13,009 bases of DNA from contig JAFQII010000174.1 in assembly GCA_017397605.1 (NCBI GenBank), positions 1-13,009 on the forward strand, read 5' to 3'. The notes beneath the pieces were generated by a model. It was not told where the DNA came from. It was given only the letters and a program-made list of their open reading frames with translations, and searched no databases. Within the stretch, counting starts at the first letter, position 1. Every line of letters begins with the position of its first letter. This document shows positions 1-7,297 of this stretch, one piece after another. This DNA is from Clostridia bacterium (GTDB taxonomy: Bacteria > Bacillota > Clostridia > Oscillospirales > CAG-382). A program made the position numbers and the translations under genes.

Positions 1-1
1 A

Positions 2-886
2 CAGCTCGCCGCGGACGTGGAGCTGTCCGCGGACGAGGTGTTCCCAAATGAAAGTGACGTTTCGGACGCATTGCATGCGCTTGTTTTTCTTCCAAAAGAT
101 GCGGACTGTCTGTTTTCCTGCCGTAAGGACAACGAAGTGATTGCGGATTACAAAGCAGACATCTCCGCGCGTATAGCCTACGAGCAGGAGCTGAACGCAC
201 GCTGGTACAAACAGCTTCCCGCACGGCACGCGCAAAACGACCGCATCGGCACGTGGCTTCACCCCGACGGCTGGCGGGTTGCGATCTATGACAATCGCCG
301 AAACCGCGCTTTGCGGGAGGCTTACGGGAGTGACGCGTACGTGTTTTCGGTACGGATCAAAAAAATCGAGTACGATCCTTCCGTTTTTCCAAAATATCCC
401 GAGGCGGATAAGCACCTTGTTCTTGATGAAGCACTGCTCGGTGCGTTTGATACGTATCCTGCAGAGCGTTTGCCCGAGAATTTTCCCGGACTGCCCGCGC
501 ACGCGGTCTTTTTGCGGGCAAAATGCCTGCCCAAAGGCTTGGTGCTGACCGCGCTCACCACGTATGCGGATCTGGACGCTTATCTCAAAAACATCGCAGA
601 GACGTACGCTCCCGCAGGAGCATGCTATGCGGACGAAACGGGCAATTACTTTTATCTTGAGGTTTATTCCGTGCAGGTCTATTCCGAAGACAGTGCGGAC
701 GTCTCGGTGCCCGAGCCTCCAACAGATCCGGCGTTATTGGAGCTCTACGAAGAAAACCGTATGCACTATACGCGGGAGGAGCTTCCGCACTTTGAAGATG
801 AGGACGTTTCCGATACCGCTTTTTGCAAAATAACCATCCAAGTGATCAGAGCGGAATGGGTACCCGCGTGGTATCCGCGCTCTTGA
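2..886 (+). CDS. Unrecognised soluble or extracytoplasmic protein, 5' end cut by window
   Basis: The reading frame is open to the left edge, so the true start is probably outside the window. A GTG at 17 has no ribosome binding site and is an unlikely start. About 294 residues are visible, ending in TGA 11 bases before the next gene. There are no membrane segments in the visible part; it is acidic and rich in Tyr, Pro and Ala. I do not recognise the family. By eye, two stretches resemble each other: a Tyr-Val-Phe-Ser-Val strand followed by a Pro-rich linker and 'YPAERLPENF', and a later 'FYLEVYSVQV' strand with a similar linker and 'YTREELPHF'. This suggests a tandem duplicated domain, but weakly. 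Its closeness to the permease genes suggests the same operon. Since lipoproteins precede permeases elsewhere in this window, it could be the C-terminal part of a surface protein, but the N-terminus that would show this is missing. Confidence 0.75.
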   Translation, partial: QLAADVELSADEVFPNESDVSDALHALVFLPKDADCLFSCRKDNEVIADYKADISARIAYEQELNARWYKQLPARHAQNDRIGTWLHPDGWRVAIYDNRRNRALREAYGSDAYVFSVRIKKIEYDPSVFPKYPEADKHLVLDEALLGAFDTYPAERLPENFPGLPAHAVFLRAKCLPKGLVLTALTTYADLDAYLKNIAETYAPAGACYADETGNYFYLEVYSVQVYSEDSADVSVPEPPTDPALLELYEENRMHYTREELPHFEDEDVSDTAFCKITIQVIRAEWVPAWYPRS

Positions 887-897
887 AAGGATTTTTT

Positions 898-1527
898 ATG
901 CCGCGTATTCTGTTCAAAGAATTGCGTTACAGGATTCTGTACCTTCCTTTTTCCCTTTTGGCATTTGAATTGAGCTTTGCTGTCTACAACAGCTACGAGT
1001 ATCTGGAGTTCGGCTATTTTCTGTTTCCCATTATTTGCTGTGGCATGCTGTTTTACAGCAAGGACGAGATCGAGCTGATCAGAACGTCGGGCACGCGGCT
1101 TTTTGGGGTTGTGTTGATCCGCTATCTGGTGACCTATTTCTATATGATCCTTCTGCCCGCTTTGCGGCTGATGTTCCTTGAGGGTGCGGTGGATTGGAAA
1201 GCGATCCTCTCTTTGGTCACAACGGTGCTGTTCTCCACGTCTTTTTCGTTGCTCTACCGCGTACTGTTTCAAAATCCCTACGCTACGGCGCTGTTTTCGG
1301 TGTTCACCCACACGCTGTTTGTGTTTTCTTTCCGTGTCATTCTGACAGAGGTTTTTGAAGTCTCCGCCCCAAAAGCACTGCAGCGGTTTTCGCCCTTTGG
1401 TTCTCATACGATCACCAATATGGGCGTGTACGGCAATAACCGCTGGATCGTGACCGGTGTTGCGGTTTTTGTCATCGCATCGGCGATGCTGATCCTTTGG
1501 CGCAGAGAAACCTTTTATAAGGAGTGA
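898..1527 (+). CDS. Small ABC-2-type transporter permease (P1, 209 aa)
   Basis: Integral membrane protein with about six hydrophobic segments (roughly residues 13-30, 39-56, 73-95, 106-125, 131-150, 184-203). The start is ATG 898, preceded by GAAAGGA at 884-890 with 7 bases between; a longer frame from TTG 823 runs back into the upstream gene and lacks such a site. A charged cytoplasmic segment 'SKDEIELIRTSGT' follows helix 2. It matches in position and pattern the equivalent loop of P2 (1535-2233) and, more distantly, of the B-type permeases at 8953 and 11473. In ABC-2 transporters this region faces the ATPase. Its short length, paired permease partner and downstream ATPase support a role as one half of a heterodimeric export channel. 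The substrate is unknown. Identification rests on topology and context, not on a strong motif. Confidence 0.8.
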   Translation: MPRILFKELRYRILYLPFSLLAFELSFAVYNSYEYLEFGYFLFPIICCGMLFYSKDEIELIRTSGTRLFGVVLIRYLVTYFYMILLPALRLMFLEGAVDWKAILSLVTTVLFSTSFSLLYRVLFQNPYATALFSVFTHTLFVFSFRVILTEVFEVSAPKALQRFSPFGSHTITNMGVYGNNRWIVTGVAVFVIASAMLILWRRETFYKE

Positions 1528-1534
1528 AAGCAAG

Positions 1535-2233
1535 ATGCGTCTGTTTTGGTTCCTGACAAAAAAGAGGCGGCGGTTGCTTTTGCTGCTTTTTGCCGTCGCG
1601 CCGTGCATGCTGTTTTTGTCGGGGAATCTCGTTCTTGCCGCATCCGACGAAGAACTTGCGGGCGTGATCGCGTGCGTCGAGATCTACAGCTGCTTTTTGT
1701 GCTCGCTGTCGTGCTGTTTGATACTGCAAAGCAAGGATGAGCGGGAGCTGATCGTTTTGTCGGGCACAAGCATCGTCGGCATTGCCGTTTTTGAGGTGGG
1801 AACCGCTTTTGCCGTCTCCTATGGCGGCGGAATGCTTTGGGGACTGCTTCTGTTGCCCGCGTGGATCAAAATACGGTTTCTGCTTTCGTATACGGTGACG
1901 GCACTTTTCTTGTTTTCGCTGTCGTTTTTGATCCGTTGCTTGGTCGGAAACGTCTACGGTGCCGTGGGCGTTCACGCGGCTTTGTTTTTGATTTGCTATC
2001 AAAACAGCGGTCTTGCGCCCGAGGCGGTCATTACGCAAGAAATTTGCGCAAGAGATCCTTTGATCGGGGGCTATATGCACCAAACGCTGTACGGAGACAA
2101 CGGATACTGGTATATTTCCGACGGCATCTGGGCGCAAAACAGAACCGCTTTTTTTCTTCTCGCGCTCTTGCTGTTTGCTCTCGGTTTGTTTTTTGCCAAA
2201 CGTACACTGCACCACAATACAAAAAGGGGTTAG
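1535..2233 (+). CDS. Small ABC-2-type transporter permease (P2, 232 aa)
   Basis: Second membrane half-transporter. It starts at ATG 1535 with AAGGAG at 1519-1524, a site that lies across the end of P1, so the two are probably translationally linked (7 bases between genes). A basic N-terminus (residues 8-13, KKKRRR-like) precedes the first helix, fitting an inside N-terminus, and about six hydrophobic stretches follow. The loop 'SKDERELIVLSGTS' parallels 'SKDEIELIRTSGT' of P1. The C-terminal part (a DP-containing segment, 'GDNG', then a last helix and a basic tail) parallels the end of the B-type permeases (LFDP, GDT, final helix). P1 and P2 therefore look like diverged copies that pair with the ATPase encoded next. 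Substrate unknown. Confidence 0.8.
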   Translation: MRLFWFLTKKRRRLLLLLFAVAPCMLFLSGNLVLAASDEELAGVIACVEIYSCFLCSLSCCLILQSKDERELIVLSGTSIVGIAVFEVGTAFAVSYGGGMLWGLLLLPAWIKIRFLLSYTVTALFLFSLSFLIRCLVGNVYGAVGVHAALFLICYQNSGLAPEAVITQEICARDPLIGGYMHQTLYGDNGYWYISDGIWAQNRTAFFLLALLLFALGLFFAKRTLHHNTKRG

Positions 2234-2241
2234 GTATCACG

Positions 2242-3117
2242 ATGCATATTCAAATTGAAAAATTACACAAAAAATACGGCGCAAAAACCACCGCTTTGCG
2301 GGAGATCGACCTGGAGATCAACGGCGGCGTGTTCGGCCTGCTGGGCAGAAACGGCGCGGGCAAAACCACGCTGATGCGGATCCTTGCCACCGCCATCAAG
2401 CCCACCTCGGGCAGGATTTTGTTTGACGGCAAGGAGCTGTGGACGCATACCAAAGAGTTTCGCGCTCAGCTTGGGTATCTTCCGCAGATCACCTCGCTCA
2501 TGCCGAGCATGAACGTATATGAGTTTTTGGACTACGTTTGCCTGCTCAAGCGCATCACAAAAAAGAGCGACCGTCTGGATGAGATCGATCGCTGTGTTCA
2601 CATTGTCGGTTTGGAAAACGAAACAAAAAAACGTCTCTCCAAATACTCGGGCGGGATGCTTCGCCGTGCGGGAATCGCCCAGGCGCTGATCGGCTCGCCG
2701 TCGCTGTTGATCATCGACGAGCCCACCACGGGGCTTGATCCCGAGGAGAGGCTGCATTTCCTCAACCTTCTGTCCCAAATCAGCAGGACGCAGACCACCT
2801 TGCTTTCCACGCATATCATTCACGATATCGAAAGCATTTGCCCCGGCATTTGCGTGCTGGACAATGGAAACGTGATGTATACGGGCGCAACTGCCGATAT
2901 GATCGCACGGGTGGAAGGCAACGTATGGCAAACCGCCTGCGCTCCCGGCGAAGAGCAATCGCTCAAAGAAACTGCCGCTGTCGTGTCCGTCAAGTACGCC
3001 GAGGGTAAGCCGATCGTGCGGTATATCTCCGATCACTCGGTTTGCGATCAATCCGCGCGCGTACAAGCCACCCTGGAAGACGCGTATATCTACGCCTTGG
3101 GCGGTGTCAAACGGTAG
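2242..3117 (+). CDS. ABC transporter ATP-binding protein (291 aa)
   Basis: Cytoplasmic ATPase that powers an ABC-2-type exporter. All motifs are present: Walker A GRNGAGKTT (residues 35-43), Q-loop glutamine in GYLPQ (82), signature YSGGM (135-139, a variant of LSGGQ), Walker B LLIIDEP (155-161), D-loop GLDP (164-167) and switch histidine in STH (191). The last 90 or so residues form a small accessory C-terminal domain, usual for the CcmA/NatA-like group. ATG 2242 follows P2 by 8 bases, with weak upstream AAGGGG/AGG sequences; the frame continues upstream inside P2, but ATG 2242 begins the fold exactly. The genuine Gln in the Q-loop argues against the LanF lantibiotic-immunity group, which characteristically carries Glu there. 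It probably works as a homodimer with P1 and P2, and may also serve the ATPase-less permease pairs further right. The gene end overlaps the convergent kinase gene by 11 bases. Confidence 0.95.
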   Translation: MHIQIEKLHKKYGAKTTALREIDLEINGGVFGLLGRNGAGKTTLMRILATAIKPTSGRILFDGKELWTHTKEFRAQLGYLPQITSLMPSMNVYEFLDYVCLLKRITKKSDRLDEIDRCVHIVGLENETKKRLSKYSGGMLRRAGIAQALIGSPSLLIIDEPTTGLDPEERLHFLNLLSQISRTQTTLLSTHIIHDIESICPGICVLDNGNVMYTGATADMIARVEGNVWQTACAPGEEQSLKETAAVVSVKYAEGKPIVRYISDHSVCDQSARVQATLEDAYIYALGGVKR

Positions 3118-3871
3118 GCGGAGCGTACGGTTCGGTTTTGGACGGAAAATTATTCAGTAAGATTGATACGGTAATCATATTTTCCGTGCAGTCGAATATG
3201 ACCTCGCCGCCGTATTTTGCCGCAAGGCTTTGCATACTGAGGATGCCGAAGCCGTGATGCGCGGCATCTGGCTTTTGCGTGGTCAGACGCGCCGTATCGA
3301 GTTTACGGCCAACGGGGTTTTTGATTGAGATCACAATAGTATTGTTTTTGCATGCAACCAGAACGGAGACTGTTTTGGTTGCATCTTTTTTGACCGCGGC
3401 GGTCGCTTCGATCGCGTTGTCGAGCGCATTGCCGAGGATTACCGCCAGGTCAATCGGGGGAATGACCACCTGCCGCAGCTCGCGGTATTCAAAATCAACC
3501 GAAACGCCCTGTCGCTTTGCAAGCTCGCTTTTGAGCTCGACAACCGTATGAATGATGTCTCCCGAGCGTTCTGCGGGGCTTTGCAAAGCTGCACACTCCT
3601 CCCGAAGTCTGCCGATCACAGCCTTCAAGTTGCCGTGTTCCAGTTCGCTTAGCATGCCGATGCAAAAATTTTTGTGGTCATGCCGCATTTTTGCGATGTC
3701 CTTGTGGTGCGTGATCAGGGCTTGGTATTGTGCGATTTGTTTGCTTATGATTTCGTTTGCCGCCGCAAGGTGCTGTTTGCCGATCTGGTTTTGCGACAGA
3801 AGATCCAAAAACACAAAAACCAAAATACTTGCGACGATCAAGAGCGTAAAGCAAATGGCGACCACGATCAA
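3107..3871 (-). CDS. C-terminal half of an AgrC-like GHKL sensor histidine kinase (downstream of an in-frame stop)
   Basis: Catalytic part of a peptide-sensing type histidine kinase that would phosphorylate the response regulator encoded just upstream. From the TTG at 3871 (254 aa) it carries one membrane helix (about residues 2-22), a coiled dimerisation segment, the phospho-acceptor motif MRHDHKN (62-68, probable His 64), the ATP-binding N-box LGNALDNAIEA (146-156) and the G-box HGFGI (206-210). All are intact, so the domain has not decayed. It lies in the same frame as the membrane half (3878-4432), separated by one TAA and two codons. There is no Shine-Dalgarno sequence before the TTG, so efficient separate translation is doubtful. 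Together the halves are 441 codons including the stop, a normal length for the AgrC-like family, so this is best read as one gene split by a nonsense mutation. Its stop overlaps the ATPase gene on the other strand. Confidence 0.85.
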   Translation of the reverse strand: MIVVAICFTLLIVASILVFVFLDLLSQNQIGKQHLAAANEIISKQIAQYQALITHHKDIAKMRHDHKNFCIGMLSELEHGNLKAVIGRLREECAALQSPAERSGDIIHTVVELKSELAKRQGVSVDFEYRELRQVVIPPIDLAVILGNALDNAIEATAAVKKDATKTVSVLVACKNNTIVISIKNPVGRKLDTARLTTQKPDAAHHGFGILSMQSLAAKYGGEVIFDCTENMITVSILLNNFPSKTEPYAPPTV

Positions 3872-3877
3872 AAGCGA

Positions 3878-3880
3878 TTA
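3878..3880 (-). other. In-frame premature stop (TAA) interrupting the histidine kinase
   Basis: Reading the minus strand, codons run ...ATC GAA ACG TAA TCG CTT TTG ATC..., with the same frame open on both sides for a complete kinase. There is no shift of frame. One base change from CAA, AAA, GAA, TAT or TAC would explain it. The following base is T (TAAT), usually an efficient termination context, so natural read-through is not favoured. An error in the assembly or a recent inactivating mutation are the simplest explanations. Confidence 0.85.
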
Positions 3881-4432
3881 CGTTTCGATCGGAAAGTCGG
3901 GAAAAACGTAATACTGCAACACAAGAATGGCGACGGAGGCAAGCAAAAAGAGAGGGATCAGCAGGTAGTATTTTTTTGCCGCCGCGGAAACGGCGCTTTT
4001 TTGTTTGATGCAGACCCCTGCGACGAACGCAAACACGAGGGATTTGGAGAGAAGCGTGACCTGTAAGGAGTACAAAAGATAGGTCGGGACGATATATTTG
4101 AGCGGAATAAAAAGATCGCACACCAGTTCGACCATAAGCTGTGACGTGCACGCAACCGTAAAAAATACGGTGCAAAACAGAATGCGTTGCCACGTCTTGG
4201 TCTCAAAGAGCAAGGTCAGCGCAAGCAACGGAAGCAGACCGAAAAAGGGTTGCGCGGCGCCGCCGCCAAACGCAAGCATGCATAGAATATACAATGCCGC
4301 AGAAGTAAGCAACAGCAAAAGCGGGAGCTTTACATGTTTCTTTTTTGCCCAAAGGCAGTCAAACATCGGGTAGGCGAGAAGCAGATTCATTGCCATGCCG
4401 ACGCAGGTCAGAATCAGATCGATCGTACGCAT
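3878..4432 (-). CDS. N-terminal membrane half of an AgrC-like sensor histidine kinase (truncated by TAA)
   Basis: A 184-residue, strongly hydrophobic protein with about six helices (roughly residues 5-24, 36-55, 62-76, 84-105, 115-140, 155-176). This is the usual ligand-sensing membrane domain of AgrC-like kinases. ATG 4432 was chosen because it lies one base after the regulator's stop (TGA 4434-4436) and has GAGGTG about 8 bases upstream. A longer frame starting at 4480 would overlap the regulator and add a charged, non-membrane leader. It ends at TAA 3880-3878, in what should be a short extracellular loop before the last helix. That helix and the kinase domain follow in the same frame. Alone, this fragment has no catalytic function. 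Organism-wide recoding of TAA is unlikely, because A2 (stop 10634-10636) and L2 (stop 11455-11457) end with TAA at sensible places. Confidence 0.8.
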   Translation of the reverse strand: MRTIDLILTCVGMAMNLLLAYPMFDCLWAKKKHVKLPLLLLLTSAALYILCMLAFGGGAAQPFFGLLPLLALTLLFETKTWQRILFCTVFFTVACTSQLMVELVCDLFIPLKYIVPTYLLYSLQVTLLSKSLVFAFVAGVCIKQKSAVSAAAKKYYLLIPLFLLASVAILVLQYYVFPDFPIET

Positions 4433-4433
4433 C

Positions 4434-5129
4434 TCAATGCACCTCGATATACCGCGCGTACGCGGCAAGCACCTCGGCACGCTTACGCACGCTCATCGGC
4501 ACGCGCTTGCCGTCGGACAGAACGACGTCAAACCCGTCAAAATGGCTGATCAGTGCCATGTTGACCAGATATCCTTGATGAATCTGCAAAAAACCGAACG
4601 GACGGAGCTCTTCGTACACGGTTTTCAGGTTTCCGACCGTTTCGTGCACGGTGTGTCGCATGTGGTAGAGCACGTGGCGTTGACAGCATTCAATATAGAA
4701 GATGTCGCAGATCGGGACGCGGATCGTTTGCTGTCGGATTTTGAGAATATAAAAACGGTTTTGCTCCCGATGGCATTGCATCATCCGTTCCAGCACTTGC
4801 GTGACCTTGGCTTGGGACACGGGCTTGAGCAGATAGTGAAACGCCTCGCAGTCAAACGCGTCGACGGCGTATTGCGGATAGCTTGTGACAAAGACGACCA
4901 TGGTTTTTGGCGCGTGCTGTTTGATCATGCGCGCAAGCTCCAGACCGTTGCACCCGGGCATATCGATGTCCAAAAACACCGCATTGTAGTGTGTACCGCG
5001 TTGTATTTCGGCAAGCAGCGCGTTGCCGTTGTCAAAGGCGTCCGTGTCGATGGGCAGACCGCTCGCGCCGATCATTTCCCGCAGGAGCGCGGCATCCCGC
5101 AGGGAGTCGTCGCAGATTGCTGTTTTCAT
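4434..5129 (-). CDS. LytTR-family response regulator (AgrA/LytR type, 231 aa)
   Basis: Cytoplasmic transcription factor, the partner of the AgrC-like kinase that follows after one base. The N-terminal receiver domain (residues 1 to about 120) has the acidic pair Asp7-Asp8, the phospho-acceptor Asp54 in FLDIDMPG, Thr82 in VFVTS and Lys102 in LLKPV. The C-terminal part (about 135-231) is a LytTR DNA-binding domain, recognisable from 'CDIFYIECCQRHVLYH' and 'GFLQIHQGYLVNMALI'. Start ATG 5129 is preceded by AAAGGTGA with about 5 bases between, and by a good promoter candidate. Proteins of this family bind pairs of short direct repeats near promoters. Likely targets are the neighbouring exporter and lipoprotein operons, but I could not find a convincing pair of LytTR repeats in the 5130-5297 region. 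Confidence 0.93.
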   Translation of the reverse strand: MKTAICDDSLRDAALLREMIGASGLPIDTDAFDNGNALLAEIQRGTHYNAVFLDIDMPGCNGLELARMIKQHAPKTMVVFVTSYPQYAVDAFDCEAFHYLLKPVSQAKVTQVLERMMQCHREQNRFYILKIRQQTIRVPICDIFYIECCQRHVLYHMRHTVHETVGNLKTVYEELRPFGFLQIHQGYLVNMALISHFDGFDVVLSDGKRVPMSVRKRAEVLAAYARYIEVH

Positions 5130-5165
5130 ACTGTCACCTTTTTTCAAAAAAAGTTTTCCACCTTG

Positions 5166-5194
5166 AGTATACCACAGTTTGCGTCTCTTTGCAA
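5166..5194 (-). promoter_or_regulatory. Promoter candidate for the regulator-kinase operon
   Basis: On the minus strand, TTGCAA (5194-5189) is followed after exactly 17 bases by TATACT (5171-5166), a good match to a housekeeping -10. Predicted transcription would start about 30 bases before ATG 5129. The -35 box is weaker (4 of 6) than the -10 (5 of 6). Confidence 0.5.
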
Positions 5195-5235
5195 CGACGA
5201 ACATGCAGATTGGCGCGACGATGATGCGGGAGCGC

Positions 5236-5264
5236 TTGCAAGGCACAAAAAACAGAGGTATCAT
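5236..5264 (+). promoter_or_regulatory. Promoter candidate for the lipoprotein-permease operon
   Basis: TTGCAA (5236-5241) and TATCAT (5259-5264) are separated by 17 bases and lie about 34 bases before ATG 5298. The -35 box is identical to that of the divergent regulator promoter 40 bases away. Each hexamer matches the consensus at 4 of 6 positions, so this is a moderate candidate. Confidence 0.4.
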
Positions 5265-5297
5265 GGCGGTACAAACAATATGCAGAAGGAGTTGGGA

Positions 5298-6437
5298 ATG
5301 AAACGCTTTTTTGTTTTGCTTTTGTTGATTGCCCTGCTGTCGGCAGGCTGTTCCGTACGGGTGCCGAACGTCAGCAAGCCGCCGATGTTTGACGTCGGGA
5401 ATGTGTCGGAAGACACGGAAACGCTTGCAGAGCCGACCGATCTCGGGGTTCCGTACGCATCGCGGTATGCATCGTATCCTTTGGCGCTGACGCCGAGTGA
5501 TCTGATTGTCTATGAAGGCTGTCTGTATGTCGCAAACGGCGATTGGACCGGAAATGCGGGCCCGATCGATATGCTCTGCTATGACACCGTTCAAAACGAG
5601 TGGAAGCACAGCGGAACGCTTCCCGACGAGGAGGTTGCGGTTTTCTTTGTGATCGAAGACACCCTTGTGACACCCGGCATCGATCCGCGCGACGGCTGGG
5701 AATGGGGGAATCTGTACGTTTTGCAAAACGGCGAATGGCAGACCAAGCGGACGATTCCGTGCGGGATACACTGCTTTGATCTTGCATATCACGGAGGAAA
5801 ACTGTTCGCGGCGGTCACGGCAAACGGCAACGGTTTGCAAGCCGCGGTATCGGGCGATCTGGGAGAAACGTTTGCTCTTGTTCCGTTGATCAAAGACGAA
5901 AAAACCGTCACGGACATCGAACACTATTTTGATCTGTTTGTGATCGGAGACGAGGTTTACGCATATTCTGCGCCCGATTTGTATCGGTACGACGGAACGT
6001 GCTTTGTGTTTGAAACCACGTGGAAAGATAAGGTCAAAACAAACTACTACAACACACCGCAAAAAGTAAGGATGTTCCGCGCCGAGGCGATAGTCGGCGG
6101 AACGCTGTATCTTGTAACGGGAAACCTATACGCCTGTACGGATGCGGAGAACGTCCGACAAATTCAAACGCCACACGGCGAGCGTGTCTATGACATCTAT
6201 CTGTACGGCGGCAAACTGTATCTGCTGTGCGATCTCAAGACCGACACGGGATACACCGTGACCGTGTACCGCTATTTTTCCGATACGGAGACTTTTGTCC
6301 AAGAGACCGCATTTGCGTGCGAGATTCCCGCCGTTAGCCTTGCCGTGGACGGAAAAAGCTATTATTTCGGCATGGCGAGCAACAATATGAAGAATAAAAA
6401 CCACGGGAGGATTTTGAAAATTGAAAAAACATTATAG
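5298..6437 (+). CDS. Surface lipoprotein with beta-propeller (Kelch-like) repeats (379 aa)
   Basis: Exported, lipid-anchored protein. A basic start (MKR), a hydrophobic core and the lipobox SAGC put the lipidated cysteine at residue 18. The mature part has repeating units in which a segment such as 'YEGCLYVA', 'YHGGKLFAA', 'IGDEVYAY', 'VGGTLYLV', 'YGGKLYLL' or 'DGKSYYFG' begins a blade, with aromatic strands such as 'LYVLQNGEW' and 'LYRYDG' between. About six such units are visible, typical of a six- or seven-bladed propeller of Kelch or sialidase-like type. No catalytic residues can be assigned, so binding or scaffolding is more likely than enzyme activity. ATG 5298 has AGAAGGAG at 5284-5291 with 6 bases between; the frame runs open far upstream but only as antisense of the regulator. 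It is the first gene of the divergent operon, and its end overlaps the next gene by 17 bases. Confidence 0.87.
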   Translation: MKRFFVLLLLIALLSAGCSVRVPNVSKPPMFDVGNVSEDTETLAEPTDLGVPYASRYASYPLALTPSDLIVYEGCLYVANGDWTGNAGPIDMLCYDTVQNEWKHSGTLPDEEVAVFFVIEDTLVTPGIDPRDGWEWGNLYVLQNGEWQTKRTIPCGIHCFDLAYHGGKLFAAVTANGNGLQAAVSGDLGETFALVPLIKDEKTVTDIEHYFDLFVIGDEVYAYSAPDLYRYDGTCFVFETTWKDKVKTNYYNTPQKVRMFRAEAIVGGTLYLVTGNLYACTDAENVRQIQTPHGERVYDIYLYGGKLYLLCDLKTDTGYTVTVYRYFSDTETFVQETAFACEIPAVSLAVDGKSYYFGMASNNMKNKNHGRILKIEKTL

Positions 6438-7284
6438 CTTATTGCTGTCGGTCACACTTCTCTGCCTTGTTTTGTTTACGGCTTGCACGGCAGACAACGT
6501 ATCGGAAACGAGCAGTCGGGAATTCGTCGAGGAAAGTGCGCAAACAGAACCGCGCGGCATTTGGCGGATGACAGAGTATACACAGCTTTTTCCGTTTGCG
6601 TATACCGAAACGTACACATACGGAGAAAACGGCTTGCTTTTGCAGACAGTGACTGTTTACGGCACGGGGAATCGGAAGGAAACGACCGTGTACGATTACG
6701 ACGCCGACGGAAATTTGCTGCTGGAAATGACGACCGATCAAAACGGCAAGGCGATTGCATACGTCAAGCAAAGCTTTAAAGACGGCAAATTGATGTCCAA
6801 AACCGTTCTGGAGCTCGGCGCAAGCCGCGAAAGCACCACGCGGTACAGCTATGACGAAGAGGGGAGACTCCAAAAAACAGAGCGCGACGGTATCACCGAG
6901 AGCTATTTTTATCACGAAGACGGCGGCTATACTGTCGAGTGGAGCGGCAAAAGCGGAAACGGGACGTACCTCTATGATGCGTCGGGCAATCTTTTGGAGA
7001 TTCGCCACGGAGACGGAGAGCTGAATGAGGAATACCTTTACGATGAACAAGGGCACTTGCTGAATATCAAGCAGTATTCCGTCGGCGAGGTAACCGATCT
7101 GTACCGATATCAGTATGATGCATCGGGCAATCTGCTTTCGCGCGAGTTCTATTTCTATGGTGAACTGCAGTACACCATGCTCTACGAGTACGATGAACAC
7201 GGCAACCAAATCAAGACAAAGCAGGTTGCCGACGGAAAGGAACTGCTCCTTTCCGAAACAGAATACGAATTTTTTGAAGAATGA
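6421..7284 (+). CDS. YD-repeat (RHS-like) lipoprotein (287 aa)
   Basis: Short exported protein with a signal peptide ending in the lipobox FTAC (Cys 22), then a Ser/Glu-rich linker and an array of YD repeats from about residue 65 to the end: YDYDADGNLL, YSYDEEGRLQ, YLYDASGNLL, YLYDEQGHLL, YQYDASGNLL and YEYDEHGNQI. Such repeats form beta-hairpin ribbons; in large RHS/teneurin proteins they build a shell, but here there is no toxin domain and no RHS core motif, so it is a small stand-alone repeat protein. The start is TTG 6421, the only start in frame after the upstream stop, with GGGAGG at 6405-6410. It overlaps the propeller gene by 17 bases, so the two are probably co-translated. The role is unknown; a surface binding or structural function is inferred. 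Confidence 0.87.
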   Translation: MKKHYSLLLSVTLLCLVLFTACTADNVSETSSREFVEESAQTEPRGIWRMTEYTQLFPFAYTETYTYGENGLLLQTVTVYGTGNRKETTVYDYDADGNLLLEMTTDQNGKAIAYVKQSFKDGKLMSKTVLELGASRESTTRYSYDEEGRLQKTERDGITESYFYHEDGGYTVEWSGKSGNGTYLYDASGNLLEIRHGDGELNEEYLYDEQGHLLNIKQYSVGEVTDLYRYQYDASGNLLSREFYFYGELQYTMLYEYDEHGNQIKTKQVADGKELLLSETEYEFFEE

Positions 7285-7297
7285 AAGGAGACAAATC

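Noticed and set aside
1837..2241. N-terminal extension of the ABC ATPase
   Set aside because: It is out of frame with and lies inside permease P2; the ATPase fold begins at ATG 2242.
5150..5182. Possible LytTR direct-repeat operator (AAAGTTTTC and ACAGTTTGC)
   Set aside because: Only one copy fits the family consensus well and the 24-base start-to-start distance is longer than the usual 21-22, so it is not convincing.
4395..5297. Long plus-strand frame extending the propeller lipoprotein leftwards
   Set aside because: It is antisense to the regulator gene, would bury the signal peptide and lipobox, and the strong ribosome binding site supports ATG 5298.
5203..5301. Small plus-strand frame (32 codons) ending in an ATGA overlap with the propeller lipoprotein start; a candidate signalling peptide
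   Set aside because: It has no ribosome binding site, contains the predicted promoter of the lipoprotein operon, and its end simply covers that gene's own ribosome binding site.
5130..6062. Minus-strand N-terminal extension of the response regulator
   Set aside because: It runs across the promoter region and antisense to the lipoprotein; the receiver domain starts exactly at ATG 5129.
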